Assembly: GCA_022600195.1 (NCBI GenBank)
Contig: JAHZKX010000058.1
Span: 62,001-126,000 of the forward strand
Direction: 5' to 3'
Source: Planctomycetota bacterium
GTDB lineage: Bacteria > Planctomycetota > Planctomycetia > Planctomycetales > Planctomycetaceae
DNA length: 64,000 nucleotides
Shown: one piece after another, positions 55,121 through 62,763 of the stretch
Layout: each line of letters opens with the position of its first letter
Position numbering within the stretch: position 1 is the stretch's first letter
Program-made: the position numbers and the translations under genes
Notes under the pieces: generated by a model
Databases searched by the model: none
Told to the model about the DNA's origin: nothing
The model's input: the letters and a program-made list of their open reading frames with translations, nothing else

Positions 55121-56455
55121 CTATTTTTTTGCAAATATCTGATCGCTGAGTTTAATTCCAGAAGCTTCCATCCGTTTGAGACAAGCAGGGCGATATCCAG
55201 TCGCATAAAATTTGCCTTGTGCATTTCCCTGATCATCAACGCCGGTTTGCTCAAAACCAAAGATATCTTCCACTTTATATTCACCCTGACTGTTCAGAGA
55301 AACAATTTCAGATACTTTAGCAATACAACGTTGCCCCCCTTTAAGGCGGGCGACATGCAGAATAATTCCAATTCCGTTTGCGATGTATTGTCGGATGACG
55401 GGTAACGGAAGTTCAAAACCGCTCATAGAGACCATCATTTCCAAACGGGCTAATGCATCGCGAGTATCATTTGCATGAATGGTTGTTAAAGATCCTTCAT
55501 GACCTGTATTCATTGCCTGGAGCATATCTAGTGCTTCAGGCCCTCTTACTTCACCGATAATAATACGATCCGGACGCATACGCAGGCTGTTTTTAACCAG
55601 CTGTCTTTGCGAGATTTCCCCCACACCTTCAGTATTATCAATTTTTGTTTCAAGACGCACAACATGTTTATGCTGCAGGATTAACTCAGCCGAATCCTCT
55701 ATGGTAATCAACCGTTCTTCTCGCGGTATAAAATTAGAAAGTGCATTGAGCAATGTCGTCTTACCGCTACCAGTCCCCCCGGAAATCAGCATACTAATAC
55801 GGGAATCTACAACTGCCGCCAGAAAATCTACAATCTCCGGAGTCACTGATTTCTTTTCAATCAGATCATCAATCTGTAAAGGAACTGTTCCAAACCTTCG
55901 AATGGATAATGAGGGCCCGTTTAAAGCCAGTGGTGGAATGATGGCATTAATTCGTGATCCATCAGGGAGTCGAGCATCGACCATCGGATTGACTTCGTCT
56001 ATTCTCCGCCCCACACGTGATACGATCCTTTGAATGATCCGCATCAAATGCTGATTATCAGCGAAAATAACATCGGATTCCTCAAGTTGGCCATTTCGTT
56101 CAACATGAATTTCATAGGCATGGTTGACGAGGATATCACTGATGGTTGGATCTGCCATCAAATGATCCAAGGGCCCTAAACCAAAAACCTCACTCAGCAG
56201 CTCATTCAGTAAGCGTTCACGATCAATACCTTCCAGAACGGAAATATGCTCATCACAAATTTCTATTGCAACAGAACGCACTTCTCCTGATAGCTCTTTT
56301 TCTGATATTTGGGCCAACATAGACAGGTCAAGTGAATCAACCAGTTCCTGATGAATTAAAACTTTTTGCTTTTGAAAATGTAGTTCCGCTTCTCTGTTTT
56401 CAGGAACAAAACTTTCAGACTCCGCAAAAAGTTTCTTTGTACCAATTGATTCCAT
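55121..56455 (-). CDS. tadA: Tad pilus assembly ATPase TadA/CpaF
   Basis: 444 residues from the ATG at 56455. This is the T2SS/T4P secretion ATPase of the CpaF class: N-terminal helical part with FGLGPLDHLMADPTISDILV and RNGQLEES, Walker A SGGTGSGKTTLLNAL, Asp box LITIEDSAEL, Walker B DRIIIGEVRGPEALDML, and His box NTGHEGSLTTIHAND. It powers pilin polymerisation at the inner face of the membrane. It is separated from cpaB by 206 bp that show nothing recognisable. Confidence 0.95.
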   Translation of the reverse strand: MESIGTKKLFAESESFVPENREAELHFQKQKVLIHQELVDSLDLSMLAQISEKELSGEVRSVAIEICDEHISVLEGIDRERLLNELLSEVFGLGPLDHLMADPTISDILVNHAYEIHVERNGQLEESDVIFADNQHLMRIIQRIVSRVGRRIDEVNPMVDARLPDGSRINAIIPPLALNGPSLSIRRFGTVPLQIDDLIEKKSVTPEIVDFLAAVVDSRISMLISGGTGSGKTTLLNALSNFIPREERLITIEDSAELILQHKHVVRLETKIDNTEGVGEISQRQLVKNSLRMRPDRIIIGEVRGPEALDMLQAMNTGHEGSLTTIHANDTRDALARLEMMVSMSGFELPLPVIRQYIANGIGIILHVARLKGGQRCIAKVSEIVSLNSQGEYKVEDIFGFEQTGVDDQGNAQGKFYATGYRPACLKRMEASGIKLSDQIFAKK

Positions 56456-56661
56456 GTGCAATCCCAAAATTTCAAAATATTGTTACTTAGGTTGGCATAA
56501 CAAACATGATCGCGATGATCAATCTCTAGTTGTCATGACGTACTTTGAGCGAAAACCATACCTTGATCGAATCAAAGATGCTTAAATTGCTAAAAATGCC
56601 ACAGAAACACAACTGCTATGTAACCGAGAACCAGGATCGAGAGATTCTAATTTTGCCGGTT

Positions 56662-57660
56662 TTACAAACCACTGGCGGGAATAGAAATCTCAGAGGTTTT
56701 ACGTTTGGTTTGTTTCATAGTCGTAGTTGCTTTATTGGAGGGGATCACTTCTGAAGCAACGGGAGTTTCAATTGCGTCTATCCAGTTTTCGTTTTTGTAA
56801 GCACGATTTCCCTTAAAGTGCACAGTATTCAGACTACCCGCACGATAAATATCCATGCTTGATACCTGCTGACTTGGTAAAAAGCCCAGGATATTGGAAA
56901 GTGTCAGACGATCACTGGAACGACCCGCCGATACGACTTCGGTATTCTCATTAGGATTACGCAACGCCATGCTTAATACACCATGGCCTTCCACTACTTT
57001 TAAAACTTTCCCCTGTTCAGGAGAGACTTCAAGCGTGATGGAATACTCTTCTGACTCACCACTGGATTTCCCGACAGTTTTATGTCCTGGAACAGCGATT
57101 TCACCGACGGCCAGAACACGAACTTTTTCCAGGAGGGTGATTGTTGTTTCCGGGATACCATCAGTGGCATGAGATCGAAACAGAACGTCAGCAATCGCGC
57201 CAGGGCGAGAGAAACCGGCGACATTCCCAATTTTATGAATGGCTACTGTCACAGCCCTGTTACCTGGTTCCAGAACATCTGAAAGACCGGGTCCCATTCC
57301 ATTTGCAAATAAATCGACCGTGTGAAAAGGTTGCCCCGCTTTGATCGGACTCTTCAGCACACGTCCCGCAATATACTGAGTGGCCATAATCCTTTGCTTG
57401 CCCTTGGAATCGAATTTCTTATCGATTGATTTAGGAGAAATTCTTAAGATGGCAATATCATCCAGCGATAATGTCTGCCCTGGAATCAAATCTCTTGATG
57501 CAATGGGTATTGTCATCATCTTTGGCTTTGCAGGATCTTCTGCGATCACCGGTGCACTGGGCTTTTTATGCAGAAACTGTCGCACTGTATAAGCAGCACC
57601 TAAACCAAGTAGAATTGCGAAAATCGCTGCGGTCATTGTTCCTGGACTGATTTTTGCCAC
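56662..57660 (-). CDS. cpaB: Flp pilus assembly protein CpaB/RcpC
   Basis: 333 residues from a GTG at 57660 with AGGGA 9 nt upstream; the frame upstream of it is not credible. One membrane helix (about 11-28, AAIFAILLGLGAAYTVRQFL) precedes the SAF domain (IPIASRDLIPGQTLSLDDIAILRI, RVLKSPIKAGQPF) and the RcpC region (GNRAVTVAIHKIGNVAGFSRPGAIADVLF). CpaB is the periplasmic factor that works with the outer-membrane secretin. No secretin gene (rcpA/cpaC) is present in the window. A sigma54-like promoter lies 47 bp upstream. Confidence 0.9.
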   Translation of the reverse strand: MAKISPGTMTAAIFAILLGLGAAYTVRQFLHKKPSAPVIAEDPAKPKMMTIPIASRDLIPGQTLSLDDIAILRISPKSIDKKFDSKGKQRIMATQYIAGRVLKSPIKAGQPFHTVDLFANGMGPGLSDVLEPGNRAVTVAIHKIGNVAGFSRPGAIADVLFRSHATDGIPETTITLLEKVRVLAVGEIAVPGHKTVGKSSGESEEYSITLEVSPEQGKVLKVVEGHGVLSMALRNPNENTEVVSAGRSSDRLTLSNILGFLPSQQVSSMDIYRAGSLNTVHFKGNRAYKNENWIDAIETPVASEVIPSNKATTTMKQTKRKTSEISIPASGL

Positions 57661-57706
57661 GTTAACTTCCCTGAAATCTTCGAATATAAAAAATTGTCTT
57701 ACCTTG

Positions 57707-57722
57707 CGCAAACAAAACGCCG
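57707..57722 (-). promoter_or_regulatory. Possible sigma54-type promoter of cpaB-tadABC
   Basis: CGGCGT-TTTGT-TTGCG on the minus strand: GG-N10-GC spacing and a perfect TTGC -12, but three mismatches in the -24 box. The predicted start is near 57696. The stretch TTGTTTGCG recurs in the candidate at 62527-62542. Confidence 0.4.
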
Positions 57723-57776
57723 GTATTTACATTCAATTAATGTTTGATTAGTAGCAACCACTACTAAAATATCACT

Positions 57777-58070
57777 TTACTCACTCGACGCAGAAATCGT
57801 TAAATCAAGTCCCGCGGGTGCGTCACCAGCAGAATCTGTTAGAGAATTTGAATCGACATATTCACTCGTTACACCATTTACGGTGTAGCTATAAGATTGA
57901 TCAAAACTCTCCAGAGCTACGGCCACATCACCATAATTCTGGACGATGTGATCTCTCAGAGTCGATATGCCTGGAATAATACCAATCACAAGAATGGTAA
58001 CCATCAGGACAGTCGCAAAAGGAGAAACACTTCCCCTTTGGTCACTCCAAAATTGACGAGCAATTTGCAT
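57777..58070 (-). CDS. Pilin-like protein 3, divergent
   Basis: 97 residues, ATG start. A short leader MQIARQFWSDQRG ends in the Gly expected before cleavage, then SVSPFATVLMVTILVIGIIPGISTLRDHIVQNYGDVAVALESFDQSYSY. It shares FWxDxxG, the TLRDxIVxxxGDVAxAL core and the QSYSY segment with the two neighbouring pilin-like proteins, but lacks the conserved Glu after the cleavage site, as minor pilins can. The C-terminal ~35 residues are acidic and Ser-rich. It has its own sigma54-type promoter at 58133-58148. Confidence 0.7.
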   Translation of the reverse strand: MQIARQFWSDQRGSVSPFATVLMVTILVIGIIPGISTLRDHIVQNYGDVAVALESFDQSYSYTVNGVTSEYVDSNSLTDSAGDAPAGLDLTISASSE

Positions 58071-58132
58071 CCCTAATGTTCCTGACTAAATCAACTCTTC
58101 AATGAGAAATTATTTCGAACACCATCATGAGA

Positions 58133-58148
58133 AGCATCTTACGTGCCA
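58133..58148 (-). promoter_or_regulatory. Sigma54-type promoter of pilin-like gene 3
   Basis: TGGCAC-GTAAG-ATGCT on the minus strand: a perfect -24 box, GG-N10-GC spacing and one mismatch in the -12 box. The predicted start is near 58121, giving a 50-nt leader. Confidence 0.72.
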
Positions 58149-58169
58149 AACAGTTCCCAGATGTCCATA

Positions 58170-58214
58170 AAAATGTAAAAGAGCCTGTTCCCGAGGGGGC
58201 GTCCTCGGGAACAG
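58170..58214 (-). terminator. Strong terminator after pilin-like gene 2
   Basis: A perfect 12-bp GC-rich stem (58185-58196 with 58203-58214, 6-nt loop). On the minus strand it is followed by GGCTCTTTTACATTTTT, a slightly delayed T-rich run. It separates gene 2 from the independent promoter of gene 3. Confidence 0.8.
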
Positions 58215-58243
58215 ATTCTGAATTACTCAAGCTACGCTAGAAG

Positions 58244-58570
58244 TTAACCTTCTGCCGAAGCTGGAATCGTAACACTGATACAGGCTGGCTCAGCAGCAAC
58301 ATTATCTGTGGCAGCATCACAGAAATCGAGCAGGTCGATGTAGATCGAACCAGCTGTACTCGATGTATGCCCAGTTACACCTGAAAAGCTGTAACTCTGA
58401 TTGATGTTTGAGATAGCTAAAGCAAGGTCACCCAGTTCCTGAACAACTTGATCACGAACGGTGGCCAATCCGACGACAACACCCAAAACGAGGATTGTGC
58501 CGATTAACACGAGTTCTGACGAGACAACAAAACCTGCCTCATCATTCCAAAAATTAGTAAGCATGTTCAT
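58244..58570 (-). CDS. Pilin-like protein 2
   Basis: 108 residues; AAGGAG 8 nt upstream supports the ATG. Leader MNMLTNFWNDEAG, then FVVSSELVLIGTILVLGVVVGLATVRDQVVQELGDLALAISNINQSYSFSGV in successive segments. A Glu sits at +6 after the predicted cleavage Gly, one place later than in classical Flp pilins. The C-terminal ~45 residues (GHTSSTAGSIYIDLLDFCD...) are an extra domain absent from Flp and nearly identical to that of protein 1. It is probably a structural pilin or surface fibre subunit. It is separated from gene 1 by 157 bp. Confidence 0.78.
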   Translation of the reverse strand: MNMLTNFWNDEAGFVVSSELVLIGTILVLGVVVGLATVRDQVVQELGDLALAISNINQSYSFSGVTGHTSSTAGSIYIDLLDFCDAATDNVAAEPACISVTIPASAEG

Positions 58571-58727
58571 CCTAACTCCTTATTGATTATGTGAGCCGTT
58601 AAAACAGCTCCTTTGAACATTATGATTGAAAAATTAAACAATAATCACTGGAAACGGTTCTCATCCTCAAAGTGCCAAATTTCACTAACACCAGGTTGAG
58701 AACTCACCCAAAAACCGATATCGAAAC

Positions 58728-59048
58728 TTAACCTTCAGGTTCAGCGACTACGACAGCGATACAGTGCGCAAAATCACCTGCATTATCTGGTCCGTCACAG
58801 AAGTCTAAAAGGTCGATAAAGATAGACCCTGCTGTGCTTGATGAGTGCCCTGTGATTCCAGAGAAAGAATAGCTCTGGTTGCTGTTTGCGAATGCAGCGG
58901 CAACGTCTGCCAATTCTGCGATTACCTGATCACGAAGTGTAGTTAACCCGACAATCATACCGAGAACCAACACAGTAGCGATCAGCACTAGTTCTGTTGA
59001 AACGACGAAACCATTTTCATCATTCCAAAACTGCTGAAACATCTTCAT
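58728..59048 (-). CDS. Pilin-like protein 1
   Basis: 106 residues from the ATG at 59048 with GGAG 8 nt upstream; the open frame begins 5 codons earlier. Leader MKMFQQFWNDENG, mature start FVVSTELVLIATVLVLGMIVG, then TTLRDQVIAELADVAAAFANSNQSYSFSGITG and HSSSTAGSIFIDLLDFCDG. It is about 65% identical to protein 2 by eye over the shared length. It is the first gene behind the sigma54-type promoter at 59173-59188. Without a terminator after it, gene 2 is probably co-transcribed. Confidence 0.78.
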   Translation of the reverse strand: MKMFQQFWNDENGFVVSTELVLIATVLVLGMIVGLTTLRDQVIAELADVAAAFANSNQSYSFSGITGHSSSTAGSIFIDLLDFCDGPDNAGDFAHCIAVVVAEPEG

Positions 59049-59135
59049 TCGTACTCCTAACATTAATCAGATGGTTAATGTTTGCTGAATGCACCACATG
59101 AACATGTAGTTATTAACATTCGAGCAACTCTAACG

Positions 59136-59160
59136 CGTCTGCTTACGCCCAGCGCAGACG
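59136..59160 (-). promoter_or_regulatory. 5'-leader hairpin of the pilin-like gene 1 transcript
   Basis: CGTCTGC (59136-59142) pairs with GCAGACG (59154-59160); the stem would start 1-2 nt after the predicted sigma54 start site near 59162. A third GCAGACG at 59174-59180 overlaps the -12 box. It could be an mRNA-stabilising 5' hairpin or a repeated operator. Confidence 0.5.
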
Positions 59161-59172
59161 TTCCAAATTAAC

Positions 59173-59188
59173 AGCAGACGATGTGCCA
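59173..59188 (-). promoter_or_regulatory. Sigma54-type promoter of pilin-like genes 1 and 2
   Basis: TGGCAC-ATCGT-CTGCT on the minus strand: a perfect -24 box, exact GG-N10-GC spacing and one mismatch in the -12 box. The predicted start is near 59162, with a 114-nt leader before the ATG at 59048. Confidence 0.75.
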
Positions 59189-59496
59189 TTTTGACCCACA
59201 ATGCATATTTTTCGCAATTTCACTCTATAATGAACTTTATGAGCAATAGGGCTAAGAGAAATTTGCGTTACAGTCCCTAAAATCAGTAGCAATCGGCTAA
59301 TAGGTATGATTCGAGCAAAATTGAGCCGCCCGCAACTCAAAGCAGGGCGATCGCAGACCCTGTATCCAATGGTTAACACTTTGAACACGCATGTAACCTT
59401 CGGTGCACAACCTGATTGACATGTTGAAAGCAGCCAGATGTAATCGGATGAGTATCACGATTTTGAGCAAATCGTCTTCAGCTCACTGCAACAGTA
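59189..59496. other. Upstream region of the pilin-like genes
   Basis: No gene is accepted. A minus-strand frame (59143-59388) runs across the promoter and is spurious. An activator-binding enhancer would be expected here. I find no copy of the 45561-45613 inverted repeat. Confidence 0.4.
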
Positions 59497-60687
59497 TTAT
59501 TGGTCCTGCTGAGATATGTCGACCTGAGAGGGAAATTTCCCTCTCCATAACGCAAGGGCGCGCCCTGCGTGAGATAAAAATGTGTAGCTGCTTTTTATCT
59601 CTGATTCAGGCATCGCTTTGATACTGTTGACAAGCCAATGTCCCGCTTTCTTAAGCGTTTCCTCAGGTGGTTGAACCTCTTCTGGTGCCAACGCCCACCA
59701 CTCCATCGCATGCCCCGTTGCTAAAATCCGCCGCGCGCGAGGAGTAAATGATTTTTCAGATGACAATTCCAGCTTTCTGCCATCCCAATTCTTATCCCAA
59801 TATCCCTCTTTCGCCTGAGTTTTTACAAGCAAAGCTGTGATGTTTTTCAAATACAGTATAATCTTTTCTCGCCCTTGATCTGTCAGAATGGGGGCTTGTT
59901 CATCAACCCTTAACAGCATGACCAAAGCGTGCAATCGATGTTTTCCATAACAAACCCCTTTTGTGGGCTGTTGGCGCATTATCCGCTCTGCAATGAGATC
60001 AAAATTAACGAGTTGTCCTTCGGTTGTCATCCAATCTTGAGGGGACTGAAGATACAGGGCAAATACAAGAGTGGACCACTCATATTCCAACTGATTCAAA
60101 CTGAATGAGCTTAAAGTTTCCTGAATCATCGCCGCCAGGGTCGTTTCCCCATTTGGTGTGACAACAGGGTAGTCGGCAGGGGTCCCCACTTCAGCAAGAG
60201 TTGCTAAAGTATGATCTTCATGACTCGAACTTGCCAATCCGTCCTGAACGCGTGGCTTGATTCCATATTGATTTTGAACGAGCAGAGGTTTGGATTTCTC
60301 CCCCCATACCTGGTTAAAACTACGATGGTCCAGCAGAATATCACGCATTTCAATCCCTGAAAGAGATTTTGGATCGTCAAAGGTCGCCTCAATCCCCCAG
60401 AATCGTAGTGCATGATCCACGTGATTAATACGAGGTGTTGTCCCCCTGAACTGAGGACGCAAACGATAAAGTACACCTGCGAGATCTTCATCCGAAACGA
60501 TGCTGGGACGATCATAAAGCGGAGTCACTTTAAGAGGATTCAATCGTATTTGCGGTAATTGCTTCTGTTCTTCCCATGAATGAAATCGAACTGCCCCCCA
60601 GCCAATGGCTGCACTGACCAATAGAATATGGAACCCGAGATAACAGGCAACACTCAATTTTTTTCGAAACGGTGTCTTGGTCTGCAT
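59497..60687 (-). CDS. Membrane-anchored protein with alpha-barrel-like repeats, unknown function
   Basis: 396 residues. One membrane helix at about 10-32, the rest probably outside. The body is helical, with segments such as EGYWDKNWDG and ATGHAMEWWALAP that resemble squalene-cyclase/prenyltransferase-type alpha-alpha repeats; no catalytic motif is seen. Its ATG overlaps the stop of the upstream gene in TAATG, so the two are translationally coupled. Function is unknown; the location suggests a link to the pilus or cell envelope. Confidence 0.6.
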   Translation of the reverse strand: MQTKTPFRKKLSVACYLGFHILLVSAAIGWGAVRFHSWEEQKQLPQIRLNPLKVTPLYDRPSIVSDEDLAGVLYRLRPQFRGTTPRINHVDHALRFWGIEATFDDPKSLSGIEMRDILLDHRSFNQVWGEKSKPLLVQNQYGIKPRVQDGLASSSHEDHTLATLAEVGTPADYPVVTPNGETTLAAMIQETLSSFSLNQLEYEWSTLVFALYLQSPQDWMTTEGQLVNFDLIAERIMRQQPTKGVCYGKHRLHALVMLLRVDEQAPILTDQGREKIILYLKNITALLVKTQAKEGYWDKNWDGRKLELSSEKSFTPRARRILATGHAMEWWALAPEEVQPPEETLKKAGHWLVNSIKAMPESEIKSSYTFLSHAGRALALWRGKFPSQVDISQQDQ

Positions 60688-62432
60688 TAGGGCTGTACCT
60701 CGCTCTCTGATTTGTCAGCCGCAGTTTTATTACTGTCTTGTTTCTCTTTCACAGCTGAAATCAGCTTAGGTTCGCGAGTCACGACTATTCCGAGATCATC
60801 TTCATAAACTATTTCAAATCCTTTTAATCTGCGAACTTGTTCGTCCAGTTTGACCTGTTTTTCTTTATGAACAATAAACGTGGAAACGTTATACTTTTCT
60901 GCCGCCGACTGCCATCCCCGATTCGCTCTTGCGATTCCCAGGTAATCCTTCCAGACACGGGGAGGTGATAAATGCACAGCATTCGTCGTCATAAAAACAT
61001 TCATTCCAGGCGGGCCATCCCAAACCAACCAGTCGCCCCACCATTGAGGATTCCAAACCTGCCCCTGAGGAGGGTGTAACTTTAAAAATTCTGTTAACTT
61101 TCGAGGCGTTCCCTGGCTATAAATTTTGTCTATTTTGCGAGGCGTGCCACCGAAAAGGGGAGTTGCGATATTGGAAAAAGCAAAACCAAACCAAATAATC
61201 AAGACACAAAATGCTGTAATTACAGGCGATTTTTTAGCCCAAAACGACATTTTTTCCGATGTTCCCGTAGCCTGGCTTTGCCCTTGCTGTCTCTTTCCAG
61301 GCATGACATTCGCCAAATGGGGAACCATGGCATAGACAAAAACTACCGAAAACCAACCAATCATCCGGACGCCAATAATCACTGCCAATGAGAGCAGCCC
61401 GACACGCAACACATCTGCTGTTCGGATTGCTTCCCGGCTACGCCGAAAAAGACCCAGCATCAATACCCATGAGGCGCAGAACCAGATTCCTTCCGCATCC
61501 CGAAACTCAAGAGGTTCCCACTCCAAAACATCTTTTAAGTTCGGATTTCGTGGAAATGTGAGAGAGTTGATAAACAAATCAATGTGATAGGGATTGAGCA
61601 GAGCCCCACAGACAGACAACTCAGTGACCACTAGCCAGCGCCTGACCCATTTGTCACTACAGATTTCAATCAGACTGCGTGTTCGCCAGCCAACTTCGAT
61701 GACCCTTCCCAGGAATTGCAGACCCAGTATTGCCAGTCCCACAACAAAAGATCCATGTAGATTCGCCCATGCCAGAAAAATCAATGGGATACCGAAATAT
61801 AATGAAATTAACAACGTTTTTGGTATTTTTTGAGTTTGCTTGAGGGAGTGATCGAGATCGTCTTCAGGCAGTAAATTTGATTTGATGGAATCGTATTTTT
61901 CCGACCAGGCCATGATAACGAGTAAAATCGCCACACATAAAGTTCCAAATATTTCCGGCCTGATGATCGCAATCCGACTCGAAGCGATGACCACAAGCAG
62001 AAATGAGGCTAATGTACTCACACCAACTCTGCCGGATTTCAGATAGAAGGCGAACCAGAACAGAACATGCGTCGTGAATACAGTCAACGCAAAAATATGT
62101 GATAAACCTCGCACTCCCCAAACGCCATTGATTTTGGCAAAAATAATCTGTGAGAGCCAGGCGGCATCGATGCAGCGGACCCCTTCTGCGAGGGAGAGAA
62201 AAGGATCGTATTGTGGCAAAGACTGATTCGCTAAAATCCAATCCCCATAGGAAACATGTCCCCAGATGTCCGAGTAAAAAATGTGGACATTGCCAAAATA
62301 GAAAAACATTGTCGCAAACCACAGACATGTGATTAATTGCGGCCAGCCCATTGAAAGCAGTTCGCGATGCGAACGCTTCACTTTCACCGAAGTCAAAGAT
62401 TGTACTGAACCAGGATGGGAATCCACCGACAT
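60687..62432 (-). CDS. Polytopic membrane protein, GT-C-glycosyltransferase-like topology
   Basis: 581 residues from the ATG at 62432, with GGAAGG just upstream; a GTG 12 bp earlier is in frame. About 9-11 membrane helices are followed by an exterior C-terminal part (from about 430). The first loop contains YSDIWGHVSYGDWIL, which recalls the acidic motif in the first loop of GT-C glycosyltransferases. The C-terminal stretch includes GQVWNPQWWGDWLVWDGPPG, and the tail is Lys/Ser/Asp-rich. The gene is coupled to the next one (TAATG). A sigma54-like promoter is at 62527-62542. Confidence 0.62.
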   Translation of the reverse strand: MSVDSHPGSVQSLTSVKVKRSHRELLSMGWPQLITCLWFATMFFYFGNVHIFYSDIWGHVSYGDWILANQSLPQYDPFLSLAEGVRCIDAAWLSQIIFAKINGVWGVRGLSHIFALTVFTTHVLFWFAFYLKSGRVGVSTLASFLLVVIASSRIAIIRPEIFGTLCVAILLVIMAWSEKYDSIKSNLLPEDDLDHSLKQTQKIPKTLLISLYFGIPLIFLAWANLHGSFVVGLAILGLQFLGRVIEVGWRTRSLIEICSDKWVRRWLVVTELSVCGALLNPYHIDLFINSLTFPRNPNLKDVLEWEPLEFRDAEGIWFCASWVLMLGLFRRSREAIRTADVLRVGLLSLAVIIGVRMIGWFSVVFVYAMVPHLANVMPGKRQQGQSQATGTSEKMSFWAKKSPVITAFCVLIIWFGFAFSNIATPLFGGTPRKIDKIYSQGTPRKLTEFLKLHPPQGQVWNPQWWGDWLVWDGPPGMNVFMTTNAVHLSPPRVWKDYLGIARANRGWQSAAEKYNVSTFIVHKEKQVKLDEQVRRLKGFEIVYEDDLGIVVTREPKLISAVKEKQDSNKTAADKSESEVQP

Positions 62433-62526
62433 AACACCTTCCACTCATAAAACGGACGTAACCTCTTATGCTACGTCAAAAATCCAGACTTTTTCTGGCC
62501 CATTTGAAAAGATTCAGGAGTAGTCC

Positions 62527-62542
62527 CGCAAACAATGTTCCA
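62527..62542 (-). promoter_or_regulatory. Possible sigma54-type promoter of the membrane operon
   Basis: TGGAAC-ATTGT-TTGCG on the minus strand: one mismatch in the -24 box, perfect TTGC at -12 and GG-N10-GC spacing. The predicted start is near 62515, 83 nt upstream of the ATG at 62432. Confidence 0.45.
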
Positions 62543-62671
62543 AAGAGACTCGGCTCAAATGTATAGAAGAGCGGACGGCGATGGCACAGCTAAATAAACT
62601 GATCAATCTGTAAAGAAGGATGTTTTAAACGGGATACATAGCATCAGAAAGTATTTCGCCTTCAAATTCCA

Positions 62672-62762
62672 CTAGTCTGAGTCCCGGTTTACTGTGGCGT
62701 CTCCGAGGCCTTTTGAAGCAAGTCTCATAGAATGAAAGACGCTATAATGAAATAGGATGCGC
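62672..62762 (-). repeat. Dispersed 90-bp element, copy B
   Basis: Minus-strand copy of the element at 31616-31705. It starts 2 bp after the stop codon of the HAD gene (62764), so it would be in that gene's 3' transcript end. It keeps GCGCATCC at the start, the GCGTCT/AGACGC stem and CTAG at the end. Confidence 0.7.
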
Positions 62763-62763
62763 T

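Noticed and set aside
56456-56661. Possible sigma54 site upstream of tadA (GGCATTTTTAGC region)
   Set aside because: GG and GC are 8 bases apart instead of 10, so the spacing is wrong.
59143-59388. 81-codon minus-strand ORF upstream of the pilin-like genes
   Set aside because: It runs through the sigma54 promoter and leader hairpin and starts at an unsupported GTG.
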